Part shown: positions 40,349 through 48,368 of the stretch, piece after piece | Position numbering within the stretch: position 1 is the first letter of the stretch | Layout of the letters: every line of letters begins with the position of its first letter | Assembly (NCBI RefSeq): GCF_031764535.1 | Contig: NZ_CP134499.1 | Coordinates: 2,790,001-2,854,000 of the forward strand | Length of the DNA: 64,000 bases | Direction: 5' to 3' | DNA from: Pseudomonas sp. SG20056 | GTDB taxonomy: Bacteria; Pseudomonadota; Gammaproteobacteria; Pseudomonadales; Pseudomonadaceae | Notes under the pieces: model-generated | The model's database searches: none | Told to the model about the DNA's origin: nothing | What the model saw: only the letters and a program-made list of their open reading frames with translations | Program-made: the position numbers and the translations under genes

Positions 40349-41371
40349 ATGGAAAACCTCGGTTATACCTCTGTCCCTTCCCTGCTCAAGTACCTGCGCC
40401 ACGCCGAGCAATTGGGCCTGGATATCGACAAGGCCTTGGCGGCCGCCGGCATCAAGGCCGAGGACCTGGCCGACAACGGCAAGCGCATCCCCAGCGAAAC
40501 CCACGAACGCCTACTCGCGCATTTGCTGCGCGTGTCCGGAGATCCACTGTTCGGCCTGCATTGCGCACGCTTTGTGCAGCCCGGCTCCTGGAGCGTGTTG
40601 GGCTATATCACCATGAACTGCGCCACCCTCGGTGAGGCCATGAGCCGCATCGTGCCTTACGAGAAACTGGTGGGGGATATGGGTGTCAGCCGGGTCGAGG
40701 CCGGCGCCGACCACGTCCGTTTGATCTGGACCTGTCGCCATCAGGCTGAGCCGATCCGCCGGCATATGGTGGAGAACGTACTGGCCTCCTGGCTGCTGTA
40801 TGCGCGCTGGATCTCCGACTCCGACAGTTCGCCGCGGGAGGTGTGGTTCGAACACGCCCTGCCTGAGGGCGTCGATATTGCCGAATACCAGGCAATTTTC
40901 GGCTGCCCGATCCGCTTCGAACAAAGCTGCAATGCGCTGCTCGTGCCGCTGGAATACCTTGCTGTGCCGCTGCGCCAGGCCGACGCCAACTTGTTGCGCA
41001 CCCTGGAAGAGCACGCCCTGACCCTGATGGCTGGACTGGACGACAACGAGCCACTGCCGCAACGGGTAAAGAACGCCCTGCGCCTGCTGCTCAAGGATGG
41101 GCTGCCACGCAAGGAACGCGTTGCGGAGAAGTTCAATATGACGGTGCGCACCCTGCAGCGACACCTGCAACTGGCTGACACCAGCTACCAGCAGATTCTC
41201 GATGAACTGCGCCAGGAACTGGCCGAGTATTACCTGCTGCGCAGCGACCTGGCGATTCAGGATATCGCTAGCTATCTGGGGTTTACCGAATCACGCTCGT
41301 TCCACCGCAGCTTCAAGACCTGGACGGGACAGACGCCGGGGGAATTTCGCGAGAGCCGGCGCAATAGCTGA
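40349..41371 (+). CDS. AraC-family transcriptional regulator
   Basis: A 340-residue regulator. The N-terminal ligand domain (about residues 10-200) is of the arabinose-binding-type group found in OruR-like regulators. A C-terminal double helix-turn-helix covers about residues 235-335, with R-V-A-E-K-F-N-M-T-V-R-T-L-Q-R and I-A-S-Y-L-G-F-T-E-S-R-S-F-H-R. It is divergent from the AGPS-like operon across 125 bases, so it is the likely regulator of that operon. A TATACT at 40264-40269 may be its -10. Confidence 0.92.
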   Translation: MENLGYTSVPSLLKYLRHAEQLGLDIDKALAAAGIKAEDLADNGKRIPSETHERLLAHLLRVSGDPLFGLHCARFVQPGSWSVLGYITMNCATLGEAMSRIVPYEKLVGDMGVSRVEAGADHVRLIWTCRHQAEPIRRHMVENVLASWLLYARWISDSDSSPREVWFEHALPEGVDIAEYQAIFGCPIRFEQSCNALLVPLEYLAVPLRQADANLLRTLEEHALTLMAGLDDNEPLPQRVKNALRLLLKDGLPRKERVAEKFNMTVRTLQRHLQLADTSYQQILDELRQELAEYYLLRSDLAIQDIASYLGFTESRSFHRSFKTWTGQTPGEFRESRRNS

Positions 41372-41429
41372 CAACCTTGGTGGATGGGTAAAGCGCCATC
41401 CACCACAAGGAGGCAGCAACTACGCTGAC

Positions 41430-42644
41430 CTACCCGAGGATCTCGCTGAGCGGAATAAACCGCAGACTATTGCCCTCGGCCAGGGTGGTGCCTTCCAGCA
41501 CTTCGGCAAATCCCTCGGCCCAAGCCGCGCTGCGCAGCACCCCGGAGCTCTGGTTCGGGTAAGGCACCACCCGGCCATTTTCGATACGCGCGCGCAGGTA
41601 TTCGCGACGATTGCCCGGTTTGCTCCAGGCGAAGCCCGCCGGCATCGGAAAGCCCAATGGCTCGACCCGCTGCACGCCCAGACGGCGCAACAGATAAGGC
41701 CGCGCCAGCAGACCAAAGGTCACCAGAGTCGAAGCCGGATTGCCCGGCAGGCCGATCACCGGCACGCCGCGAAACTGTCCACAGGTCAGCGGTTTGCCCG
41801 GTTTGATCGCCAGTTTCCACAGCGCCAGTTCGCCCTCTTCTCGTAACGCCATGCCGAGGAAATCCGCCTCGCCCACCGACACGCCGCCGGTGGACAGAAT
41901 CAGGTCAACATCACTCAGCGCAGCCAGCGCCGAACGCGTCTTTTCCAAGTCATCAACCAAGATACCGCCGTCCACCACCTCGCAGCCCAGCCGCTGCAGC
42001 CAAGCGATCAGCACGCGGCGATTGCTGTTGTAGATCTGCCCTGGCCCCAGCGGCTGACCCGGCTCTACCAGCTCATCGCCGGTGGATAACACGGCTACTC
42101 GCGGCCGGCGGCGCACAGTCAATTCAGCGCAACCGAGGGACGCTGCAAGTCCCAGCTCGATCGGCCCCAGACGCGTACCGGCGGGTAGAACGCCATCACC
42201 AACACGGGTTTCCTGACCCTGAGCGCGCACGTTCTGCCCGAGTTTCAACGGCTCGCTAAAGGCGACGCGGCCGTCTTCGCCGAGCACAGCGTTTTCCTGC
42301 ATTTCCACGCTATCAGCACCGGCTGGTAGCGGGGCGCCGGTAAAGATCCGCGCGCAGGTGCCAGGTTGTAACGGCTGCGGCGCACTGCCGGCCTGGATGC
42401 GTTGGCTGACGACCAGCGGCTCGCCATTCCAGTCGGCCAGGCGCAGGGCGTAACCGTCCATGGCGCTGTTGTCCCAGGGCGGCAGATCCAGTTTGGCAAT
42501 CAGCGGCTCAGCCAACACGCGGCCAGCGGCGTCATGCAGGCTGACCTGCTCGGTTTCAACAATTGCCGAAGCCTCGGCCTGCGCCAGCAAACGCGCCAGC
42601 GCCGCCTCAACAGGCATCAAGCCAGGTTTGTCACAGCAGCTCAT
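41430..42644 (-). CDS. moeA: Molybdopterin molybdotransferase MoeA
   Basis: A 404-residue enzyme inserting molybdate into adenylylated molybdopterin. Conserved motifs are S-A-M-D-G-Y-A-L near residue 62, L-S-T-G-G-V-S-V-G-E-A-D near 250 and L-P-G-N-P-A-S near 305. The start [10 protein letters not shown] at 42644 is family-typical and overlaps the moaB stop as ATGA. The gene ends the moaB-moeA pair. Confidence 0.96.
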   Translation of the reverse strand: MSCCDKPGLMPVEAALARLLAQAEASAIVETEQVSLHDAAGRVLAEPLIAKLDLPPWDNSAMDGYALRLADWNGEPLVVSQRIQAGSAPQPLQPGTCARIFTGAPLPAGADSVEMQENAVLGEDGRVAFSEPLKLGQNVRAQGQETRVGDGVLPAGTRLGPIELGLAASLGCAELTVRRRPRVAVLSTGDELVEPGQPLGPGQIYNSNRRVLIAWLQRLGCEVVDGGILVDDLEKTRSALAALSDVDLILSTGGVSVGEADFLGMALREEGELALWKLAIKPGKPLTCGQFRGVPVIGLPGNPASTLVTFGLLARPYLLRRLGVQRVEPLGFPMPAGFAWSKPGNRREYLRARIENGRVVPYPNQSSGVLRSAAWAEGFAEVLEGTTLAEGNSLRFIPLSEILG

Positions 42645-43180
42645 CCACGGCTCTCGCAGGCAGCCACCGACTTGAGGTGCGGAACGAAATTGCACGGACG
42701 GTGGCGGTTATCCAACTGCTCACCGAGGATGCCATCCCAGGCGGTGCGGCAGGCGTTGGTCGAACCCGGCAGGCAGCACACCAGGGTGCCGTTAGCCAGA
42801 CCGGCCAGGGCGCGGGACTGAATGGTCGAGGTGCCGATATCAGGCACGGAAATCTGCCGGAACAGCTCACCAAAACCATCGACCTGCTTGTCCAGCAAAC
42901 AGCTCACCGCTTCCGGCGTACTATCGCGGCCGGTAAAGCCGGTGCCGCCGGTAATCAGCACCACCTGCACCTGATCTTCGGCAATCCAGGTGGCGACCTG
43001 GGCGCGAATCTTGTACAGATCGTCCTTCAGCAAAACCCGGGCGGCAAGCTGATGGCCGGCCGCCTGCAGGCGGTCAACAAACAGCTGGCCGGAGGTGTCG
43101 GTTTCCAGGCTGCGGGTATCACTGACGGTCAACACCGCGATATTCAAGGGCACGAAATGTGCCTCGGCCTTGTGGTTCAT
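42641..43180 (-). CDS. moaB: Molybdenum cofactor biosynthesis protein MoaB
   Basis: A 179-residue MogA/MoaB-family protein, proposed molybdopterin adenylyltransferase. The start is followed by [11 protein letters not shown], and the signature [10 protein letters not shown] near residue 80 is complete. The C-terminus contains L-P-G-S-T-N-A. The ATG at 43180 suits the family although the frame opens at 43426. It overlaps moeA by four bases and is divergent from mobA across 67 bases. Confidence 0.95.
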   Translation of the reverse strand: MNHKAEAHFVPLNIAVLTVSDTRSLETDTSGQLFVDRLQAAGHQLAARVLLKDDLYKIRAQVATWIAEDQVQVVLITGGTGFTGRDSTPEAVSCLLDKQVDGFGELFRQISVPDIGTSTIQSRALAGLANGTLVCCLPGSTNACRTAWDGILGEQLDNRHRPCNFVPHLKSVAACESRG

Positions 43181-43247
43181 GGCAGGCTTCCAGTTATGGG
43201 CGATAATGCCCGCCGTTATATCACAGGCCCGCTTTCGGAGACTGCGC

Positions 43248-43844
43248 ATGCCCGCTTCCGCAACCCTACCCCGCTGTTCTGTTCTGCTGCTTTCCGGCGG
43301 CCGTGGGCAGCGCATGGGCGGTGCCGACAAGGGCCTTCTCGACTGGCAAGGCCGTCCGCTGATTGCCTGGTTGCATGAGCTGGTGCGCCCCTTGACCGAC
43401 GACCTGATCATCTCCTGCAACCGCAACGCCGAGCGCTATGCGCCCTTTGCTGATCGGTTGGTTACAGATGCCCCGTCTGACAATGGCAATGGCGATTTCC
43501 AAGGCCCGCTCGCAGGCATACGCGCCGGCCTGCGCATCGCGCACCAGGAAAATCTGTTGGTATTGCCGTGCGATGCGCCACAACTCGACAGGCCGCTGCT
43601 AGAAGCACTACTGCGCCTGGCCGGTAAACGCGCAGTCGTAGTACGCCAAGGCGAGTTTCTCGAACCGTTGTTCAGCGTCATTCCCCGTGCACTGCATGCA
43701 GACCTCGAGCAGGCCTGGCAAGCCGGTGAGCGCAGCCCGCAACGCTGGTTGCGCAGCCTCGATCCATTGACAGTCGAGTGTCCACTCGGTGACCCTCGCC
43801 TGGCCAACCTCAACACCCCGAATTTGCTGACGACACGCAGATGA
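43248..43844 (+). CDS. mobA: Molybdenum cofactor guanylyltransferase MobA
   Basis: A 198-residue nucleotidyltransferase that attaches GMP to molybdopterin to form MGD, the cofactor of DMSO-reductase-type enzymes. The N-terminal [16 protein letters not shown] motif binds GTP. L-P-C-D-A-P-Q near residue 107 provides the metal site. The ATG at 43248 has GGAG seven bases upstream; the open frame begins further upstream at 43095 but overlaps moaB. Confidence 0.95.
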   Translation: MPASATLPRCSVLLLSGGRGQRMGGADKGLLDWQGRPLIAWLHELVRPLTDDLIISCNRNAERYAPFADRLVTDAPSDNGNGDFQGPLAGIRAGLRIAHQENLLVLPCDAPQLDRPLLEALLRLAGKRAVVVRQGEFLEPLFSVIPRALHADLEQAWQAGERSPQRWLRSLDPLTVECPLGDPRLANLNTPNLLTTRR

Positions 43845-43920
43845 ACGCCAACAAGGGAACTTGATTGGCAAAATTTCGTCACAAGCAGGGTAAAAACCTC
43901 TATCAATCAAGGAGAAACCC

Positions 43921-44142
43921 ATGTCTCAGCGGATTATTCCAGCATTGCTGCTTACCTTGGGCCTGGTCGCGCTGACTGGTTGCGCGTCCCCGACTGTAAT
44001 CACCCTCAATGATGGCCGCGAAATTCAGACCATCGACGAGCCGAATTTTGACGAAGATTCGGGCTTCTACGAGTTCGAACAACTCGATGGCAAACGCGCC
44101 AAGGTCAACAAAGATCAAGTGCGTACCGTCAAAGAGCTGTAA
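43921..44142 (+). CDS. YgdI/YgdR family small lipoprotein
   Basis: A 73-residue outer- or inner-membrane lipoprotein. The lipobox is A-L-T-G-C-A with the lipidated cysteine near residue 21. The mature part begins with the DUF903 pattern ([16 protein letters not shown]) and ends [10 protein letters not shown], forming a small Sm-like beta barrel in known members. The function is unknown. A strong AAGGAG ribosome site precedes the ATG. Confidence 0.92.
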   Translation: MSQRIIPALLLTLGLVALTGCASPTVITLNDGREIQTIDEPNFDEDSGFYEFEQLDGKRAKVNKDQVRTVKEL

Positions 44143-44244
44143 GAAAATGACCCGGGCGCTATCAGGTACTTTTTGCCCGGCGCCTGGGCTCTGAGCGATA
44201 CATTCAAAGCGTTTGGCCAATAGAAAAAATTAAAACCTAAGCCC

Positions 44245-44272
44245 TTGTGTCGTAAAACTTTCTCAGTAGAAT
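44245..44272 (+). promoter_or_regulatory. Promoter of tRNA-Pro
   Basis: TTGTGT (44245-44250), a 16-base spacer and TAGAAT (44267-44272). The tRNA begins 12 bases further on. Confidence 0.55.
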
Positions 44273-44283
44273 CTTGACCCATT

Positions 44284-44360
44284 CGGAGTGTAGCGCAGCT
44301 TGGTAGCGCGTCTCGTTCGGGACGAGAAGGTCGCAGGTTCGAATCCTGTCTCTCCGACCA
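44284..44360 (+). tRNA. tRNA-Pro (anticodon CGG)
   Basis: A 77-base tRNA with encoded CCA. The D arm is GCGC...GCGC. The anticodon stem TCTCG/CGAGA encloses loop TTCGGGA, anticodon CGG at 44318-44320. The T arm has TTCGAAT. The acceptor stem CGGAGTG/CTCTCCG contains one T-T mismatch at pair 6-67. It stands alone, with its own promoter and terminator. Confidence 0.97.
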
Positions 44361-44368
44361 GAATCCAT

Positions 44369-44398
44369 AAAAAAGCCCGCTTAATCGCGGGCTTTTTT
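44369..44398. terminator. Intrinsic terminator after tRNA-Pro
   Basis: A-run, GCCCGC, loop TTAATC, GCGGGC, T-run. It is symmetrical and may also end the convergent cheV transcript. Confidence 0.93.
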
Positions 44399-44414
44399 AT
44401 GCCTGCAGCAAAGC

Positions 44415-45299
44415 CTATTGCAGGCTTTCGAACGCATGCACCAGAGCCTTGCTCAGGTCTATGGTGGAGAACTTGGTCAGCACATCATTGGCGCCGACCG
44501 CCTTGGCTTTTTCGGTGTTCATGGTGCTGTCGAGCGAGGTGTGCAGCAGCACATAGATCTGGCCGATATCTGGCTTCTTACGCAGCGTGCGCACCAGGTC
44601 GTAGCCATCCATTTCCGGCATTTCGATATCCGAGACCAACACCTCGATGGGTTCCCCTGCATCGAATTGCCGCTGCAGCAACTCAAGTGCGTCAGCAGCG
44701 CTGCGCACCATCTGGCAATCCAGTTCCAGCTTGCGCAGGGTAATCATGGTCTGGTGCAGCGCGACGTGCGAGTCATCCACCACCAGCACGCGACGCCCCT
44801 TGAGCAGCGCGCGTTCGCGCTCTGATAACAGCTGTTCGTCCAGCTCCTCGACAATCATCGGCGCAAGCTCGTGCAGCACTTTTTCAATATCGAGAATCTG
44901 CACAATCTTGCCGTCGATCTGCGTCACCCCGGTGATAAAGGCTTTGCTGCCGGAACCTGCCGGCGGCGGACGGACATCGCGGGTATAGCACTGCACGATG
45001 CGCTCCACGCTTTGCACATGCAGGCCCTGACGCGAGCGACTTAGTTCGGTGACGATCAGGCAACCATCATTGTTGCCCGGCACACCCTGCTCGCCGATGG
45101 CCTTGGCCAGATCGATCACCGTCAGCGCCGAACCGCGCAGGGTAGCCACGCCACGCACATGGGGATGACGACTGGGCAGTTTGGTCAGCGTCGGGCAGGG
45201 AATGATTTCCTGAACCTTGAGCAGGTTGATCCCCAACAAACGGCCGCTGTGCAAACGGAACAGCAGCAGCGACAGGGCGTCTCCAAGCACCATGCTCAT
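44415..45299 (-). CDS. cheV: Chemotaxis adaptor CheV (copy 2)
   Basis: A 294-residue CheW-receiver fusion. The CheW part covers about residues 5-145. The receiver has V-L-V-V-D-D-S-H, the phosphoacceptor in V-S-D-I-E-M-P-E-M-D-G, L-H-T-S and the lysine in L-T-K-F. It differs clearly from copy 1 at 32517, so it is a paralogue rather than a recent duplicate. GGAAG precedes the ATG. It follows the glutaredoxin-like gene by 49 bases, and the set starts at a sigma28-like promoter before the DUF5610 gene. Confidence 0.93.
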   Translation of the reverse strand: MSMVLGDALSLLLFRLHSGRLLGINLLKVQEIIPCPTLTKLPSRHPHVRGVATLRGSALTVIDLAKAIGEQGVPGNNDGCLIVTELSRSRQGLHVQSVERIVQCYTRDVRPPPAGSGSKAFITGVTQIDGKIVQILDIEKVLHELAPMIVEELDEQLLSERERALLKGRRVLVVDDSHVALHQTMITLRKLELDCQMVRSAADALELLQRQFDAGEPIEVLVSDIEMPEMDGYDLVRTLRKKPDIGQIYVLLHTSLDSTMNTEKAKAVGANDVLTKFSTIDLSKALVHAFESLQ

Positions 45300-45348
45300 T
45301 GATCTTCTTCCTTCACTAAATCATTGATCGCCGCGCGCGCATCGAGCA

Positions 45349-45591
45349 TCAGGCGCTACGCAGGAATTCGACAATCTGTTCGGCTTCGAATGGCCAGTTC
45401 AACTCGGCCCCGGTGTCGCTGCGACGCAGCACCGGAATGCGCAGACCATAGTCCTCAATCCAGTGCTCATGCTCAGCGATGTCGACCAGCTCGACCAGCA
45501 GGCCGTGCTCGACAAAAGGCATCAGCAGCGCTTCGGCCACCTCACACAGGTGGCAGCCGAGCGTACCGAATAATTGGCATTCCGGGAGCAT
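45349..45591 (-). CDS. Glutaredoxin family protein
   Basis: An 80-residue thioredoxin-fold protein. The active site C-H-L-C lies at about residues 13-16, in G-T-L-G-C-H-L-C-E-V-A. The cis-proline region is R-I-P-V-L near residue 50. It resembles the small YruB/DUF836-type glutaredoxins rather than Grx1. Its GGAGG ribosome site, seven bases before the ATG, is enclosed in the arm of a perfect nine-base hairpin. It lies between DUF5610 and cheV. Confidence 0.88.
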   Translation of the reverse strand: MLPECQLFGTLGCHLCEVAEALLMPFVEHGLLVELVDIAEHEHWIEDYGLRIPVLRRSDTGAELNWPFEAEQIVEFLRSA

Positions 45592-45595
45592 CTGC

Positions 45596-45621
45596 GCACC
45601 TCCACTGACTACTGGAGGTGC
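45596..45621 (-). promoter_or_regulatory. Hairpin enclosing the glutaredoxin ribosome binding site
   Basis: In the mRNA, GCACCTCCA, loop GTAGTCAG, TGGAGGTGC, then GCAG and the ATG. The 3' arm contains the GGAGG site and the 5' arm a perfect anti-Shine-Dalgarno CCTCC. A smaller hairpin GCAGT/ACTGC (45620-45634) overlaps its edge. No T-run follows, which argues against a terminator. Confidence 0.7.
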
Positions 45622-45641
45622 AGTTTAGCACTGCCTCAGCC

Positions 45642-46796
45642 TCAGGCGTCCGTGGACTTGCTGCTGTCTAGGGCGGGATTGAGCAGGTTCTGCAGGCCAT
45701 CGAGCAAGCGACTATTGAGCTGCTCGGCCTTGTCCAGGCGACCGCTGTCAAAACGCTCATCCAGCGAGAAGCCGCCTTTGAGCATATCCAGCAAGCTGGT
45801 TTTAGCGGTGCCTTCTTCAGCCACCTGATTGGCGCTGCGCAATGCGTCGAGCAGGCCTTGGGCGTAGTCGATCAGCGAGCTGTTGACCGCGCTGGCAGCC
45901 TGGCCGCCATCTTGCGCCACGGCGCTGTAGGCATCGGTTGCCTGACGCACAGTGGTTTGGGTCAGACGCAGAGACATGGACGCCAATTGCTCACCATCCA
46001 TTTCCAGCGCCATAGCACGGTCGAAGGCGCCCGACAGATCGCCGGCATAGAACTTGTTGGAAAGGTCCTGCACCTGGCCGAAAAGTTTTTCCAGCGCAGC
46101 GCGTTCTTCGTCATCCAGCTCGCCTTCAACGCTGACTTGCCAAGCACCGATCTGCAGGCTGCCGGATTGGCTACTGGCAACCACCGAACTGCCGTTGCCA
46201 TTGCTGCTGGCGACAACGCCGCTCTGCGACCAGTTGGCCGAAGCCTGGGCAATGGAAATACGCAGGCGGTCACCATCACGGGTGGTCACCTCCATATCGA
46301 AGGTTTCCGCTTGCGCGGCAAACCGCTCGCTGTAAGCGGCGATATTGGTTGAGCCCTCAACCAGCGCGGCATCCGGATTAAAGCGTTTATCCAGGTCGCT
46401 GAAACCGTCCTGGATTTTCTGGTAGGTGTCGTCGATATCGCTCGCCACCTTACCTTGCAGCACGCCCATGCCGTCGAGAATCTTGCGCGCTTCGGCAAAA
46501 CCCTTTTCCACGCCGCTGCGCGCCTGCTCAAGCAAGCCCTTGAGTTTGCTTGGGTCGGCACCCGCAGCTTGCTCGCTTTGCAGGCGCTGCTCGATAAAAC
46601 CAAGAATGCGCCCGGCGACTTTCTCCGGGGTGTAGTCATTGGCCTTGCCGGCCAGCGCACCTGGTTCCAGCCCGAGGCGTTCAGCCAGACGGTTGGCCAG
46701 TGTCGCCTGCGCATCGGCAGCATTACGCACAACCGGCTGCGCAGTAGCTGAAGCAGGACGTGAAGCGGAGGATAAATTTGCGGCCAGAGGGTTCAT
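45642..46796 (-). CDS. DUF5610 domain protein
   Basis: A 384-residue protein with no signal peptide. An N-terminal low-complexity part (N-P-L-A-A-N-L-S-S-A-S-R-P-A-S) is followed by the DUF5610 region (about residues 30-140, with L-A-E-R-L-G-L-E and F-I-E-Q-R-L). A second domain contains Y-S-E-R-F-A-A-Q-A-E-T-F and a serine-rich turn. The function is unknown. The upstream element resembles a flagellar sigma28 promoter, and the downstream genes include CheV, so a link to motility is plausible. Confidence 0.82.
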   Translation of the reverse strand: MNPLAANLSSASRPASATAQPVVRNAADAQATLANRLAERLGLEPGALAGKANDYTPEKVAGRILGFIEQRLQSEQAAGADPSKLKGLLEQARSGVEKGFAEARKILDGMGVLQGKVASDIDDTYQKIQDGFSDLDKRFNPDAALVEGSTNIAAYSERFAAQAETFDMEVTTRDGDRLRISIAQASANWSQSGVVASSNGNGSSVVASSQSGSLQIGAWQVSVEGELDDEERAALEKLFGQVQDLSNKFYAGDLSGAFDRAMALEMDGEQLASMSLRLTQTTVRQATDAYSAVAQDGGQAASAVNSSLIDYAQGLLDALRSANQVAEEGTAKTSLLDMLKGGFSLDERFDSGRLDKAEQLNSRLLDGLQNLLNPALDSSKSTDA

Positions 46797-46827
46797 GGCA
46801 AAGTACCTGGGCGGTGTATCTGACTGG

Positions 46828-46854
46828 TTGGCGGCCGTGCAGGATGAAACTTTA
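46828..46854 (-). promoter_or_regulatory. sigma28 (FliA)-like promoter of the DUF5610 gene
   Basis: On the minus strand TAAAGTTT (46847-46854), an 11-base spacer and GCCGCCAA (46828-46835). The consensus is TAAAGTTT-N11-GCCGATAA: eight of eight and six of eight matches. The spacing is exact and the transcript would start about 25 bases before the ATG. Confidence 0.6.
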
Positions 46855-47055
46855 GCCTGATTGCGGATAAACCGATCAACGGCGCGCCAGGCAGGCTAGA
46901 GCGATTGCAGCTGCACCCACTGCACGCCAAGCCAACACAGACCACACCCGAGCAGACCAAAGTCTAAAAGCCAAGCCTAAGCCCCCATGCTTTATTTCGC
47001 CTCGCTGTATCAGATCGGCCACAAGCCGACCCGCACACACGAGGAGCTAACAATA

Positions 47056-48300
47056 ATGACTCAATCTCCCCTCGCTCGCGCTGTGGCATTCGCCACACTG
47101 GGCACCTGCCTCACCCTGCCATCGCTGGCCCAGGCAGAGTTTATCAAGGACAGCAAAGCCAGCCTTGAGCTGCGCAATTTCTACATGAATCGCGACCTGC
47201 GCGACCCGGGCGTCGCCCAGTCCAAGCGTGAAGAGTGGGCCCAGGGCTTTCTCTTCAAGGCCGAATCGGGCTTTACCGAAGGCACCGTGGGCTTCGGCCT
47301 GGACGCTTACGCCGGGCTGGGTCTGAAACTTGACTCATCCGATGAACGTGCCGGCACCAACCTGCTGCCGAACAGTTTTGGTGATGAGGGGCCGGGAGAG
47401 TATTCCGAAGCAACCGCAGCGGCCAAGGTGCGCTTGTCCAAGACGGTCGGCAAAATCGGCGGTCTGATGCCCAAGCTGCCGATCGTGGCTTCTGGCGATT
47501 CACGCTTGCTGCCACAAGTGTTTAACGGCGGAATGATCACCTCGCAGGAAATCGACGGCCTGACCCTCAATGGCGGCCAGTTGCGCGAGGTTAACTTCCG
47601 CAACTCCACCGACAGCCAGGACATCACCGCCACCAACGTTGGCGGGGAAAGCGATCGCTACAACTTCGCTGGCGGTGACTACAAGTTCAACGGCGGTAAC
47701 ACCACTGTCGGCCTGTGGTACGGCGAACTGGAAGATATCTACGACCAGAAGCTCTACAACCTGATCCACGTACAACCTATCGGTGACTGGAAACTGGGGG
47801 CCAACCTGGCCTATTTCGATTCACAGGACAACGGCAGCAAACTCGGCGGCAAGCTGGACAACGACCTGACGTCAGTCAATCTCTGGGCAGGCACTGGCGC
47901 ACATACATTCCGCTTGGGTTACCAGAAGGTCGGCGGCGACAACGCCTTCCCATTCCTCGCCGAGACCGACCCCTACATCGTCAACTACCTGCAGATTCTC
48001 GATTTCACCCGCAAGGACGAGAAATCCTGGCAGGCACGCTATGACATCAACTTCGCCACCTACGGCGTGCCAGGCCTGAATGCTTTCGTTCGCTACGTAA
48101 CAGGCGATGGCTTCGATGGCGTCGGCGGCCGCGATGGCAAGGAATGGGAACGCGACTTCGATGTCAGCTACACCATCCAGGAAGGCACCTTCAAGAACCT
48201 GGCAGTGCGCTGGCGTAACGCGATGGTGCGCTCCAATGCCAGCATCGGCGACCTCGATGAAAACCGTCTGATTGTCAGCTACACCCTGCCACTGCTGTAA
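47056..48300 (+). CDS. OprD-family porin (OpdQ-like)
   Basis: A 414-residue outer-membrane channel for small organic solutes. A signal peptide spans about residues 1-26 (cleavage after A-Q-A). The mature start F-I-K-D-S-K-A-S-L-E-L-R-N-F-Y is typical of OprD. Alternating beta-strands run to the C-terminal S-Y-T-L-P-L-L. The ATG at 47056 follows GAGGAG; the frame opens at 46987. The position suggests PA3038 (OpdQ), from memory. The substrate is not deducible. Confidence 0.93.
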   Translation: MTQSPLARAVAFATLGTCLTLPSLAQAEFIKDSKASLELRNFYMNRDLRDPGVAQSKREEWAQGFLFKAESGFTEGTVGFGLDAYAGLGLKLDSSDERAGTNLLPNSFGDEGPGEYSEATAAAKVRLSKTVGKIGGLMPKLPIVASGDSRLLPQVFNGGMITSQEIDGLTLNGGQLREVNFRNSTDSQDITATNVGGESDRYNFAGGDYKFNGGNTTVGLWYGELEDIYDQKLYNLIHVQPIGDWKLGANLAYFDSQDNGSKLGGKLDNDLTSVNLWAGTGAHTFRLGYQKVGGDNAFPFLAETDPYIVNYLQILDFTRKDEKSWQARYDINFATYGVPGLNAFVRYVTGDGFDGVGGRDGKEWERDFDVSYTIQEGTFKNLAVRWRNAMVRSNASIGDLDENRLIVSYTLPLL

Positions 48301-48320
48301 ACCATTTAAACGGCCGCAAT

Positions 48321-48351
48321 AAAAAAGGCCCGGACACTGTCCGGGCCTTTT
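48321..48351. terminator. Intrinsic terminator between porin and amt
   Basis: A-run, GGCCCGG, loop ACACTGT, CCGGGCC, T-run. It is bidirectional between the convergent genes. Confidence 0.93.
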
Positions 48352-48368
48352 GCATTAACGCCTAGCTA

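Noticed and set aside
45596..45621. Reading the hairpin before the glutaredoxin gene as a terminator of DUF5610
   Set aside because: No T-run follows on the transcribed strand, and the stem ends four bases before a start codon. Ribosome-site occlusion fits better, though partial termination cannot be excluded.
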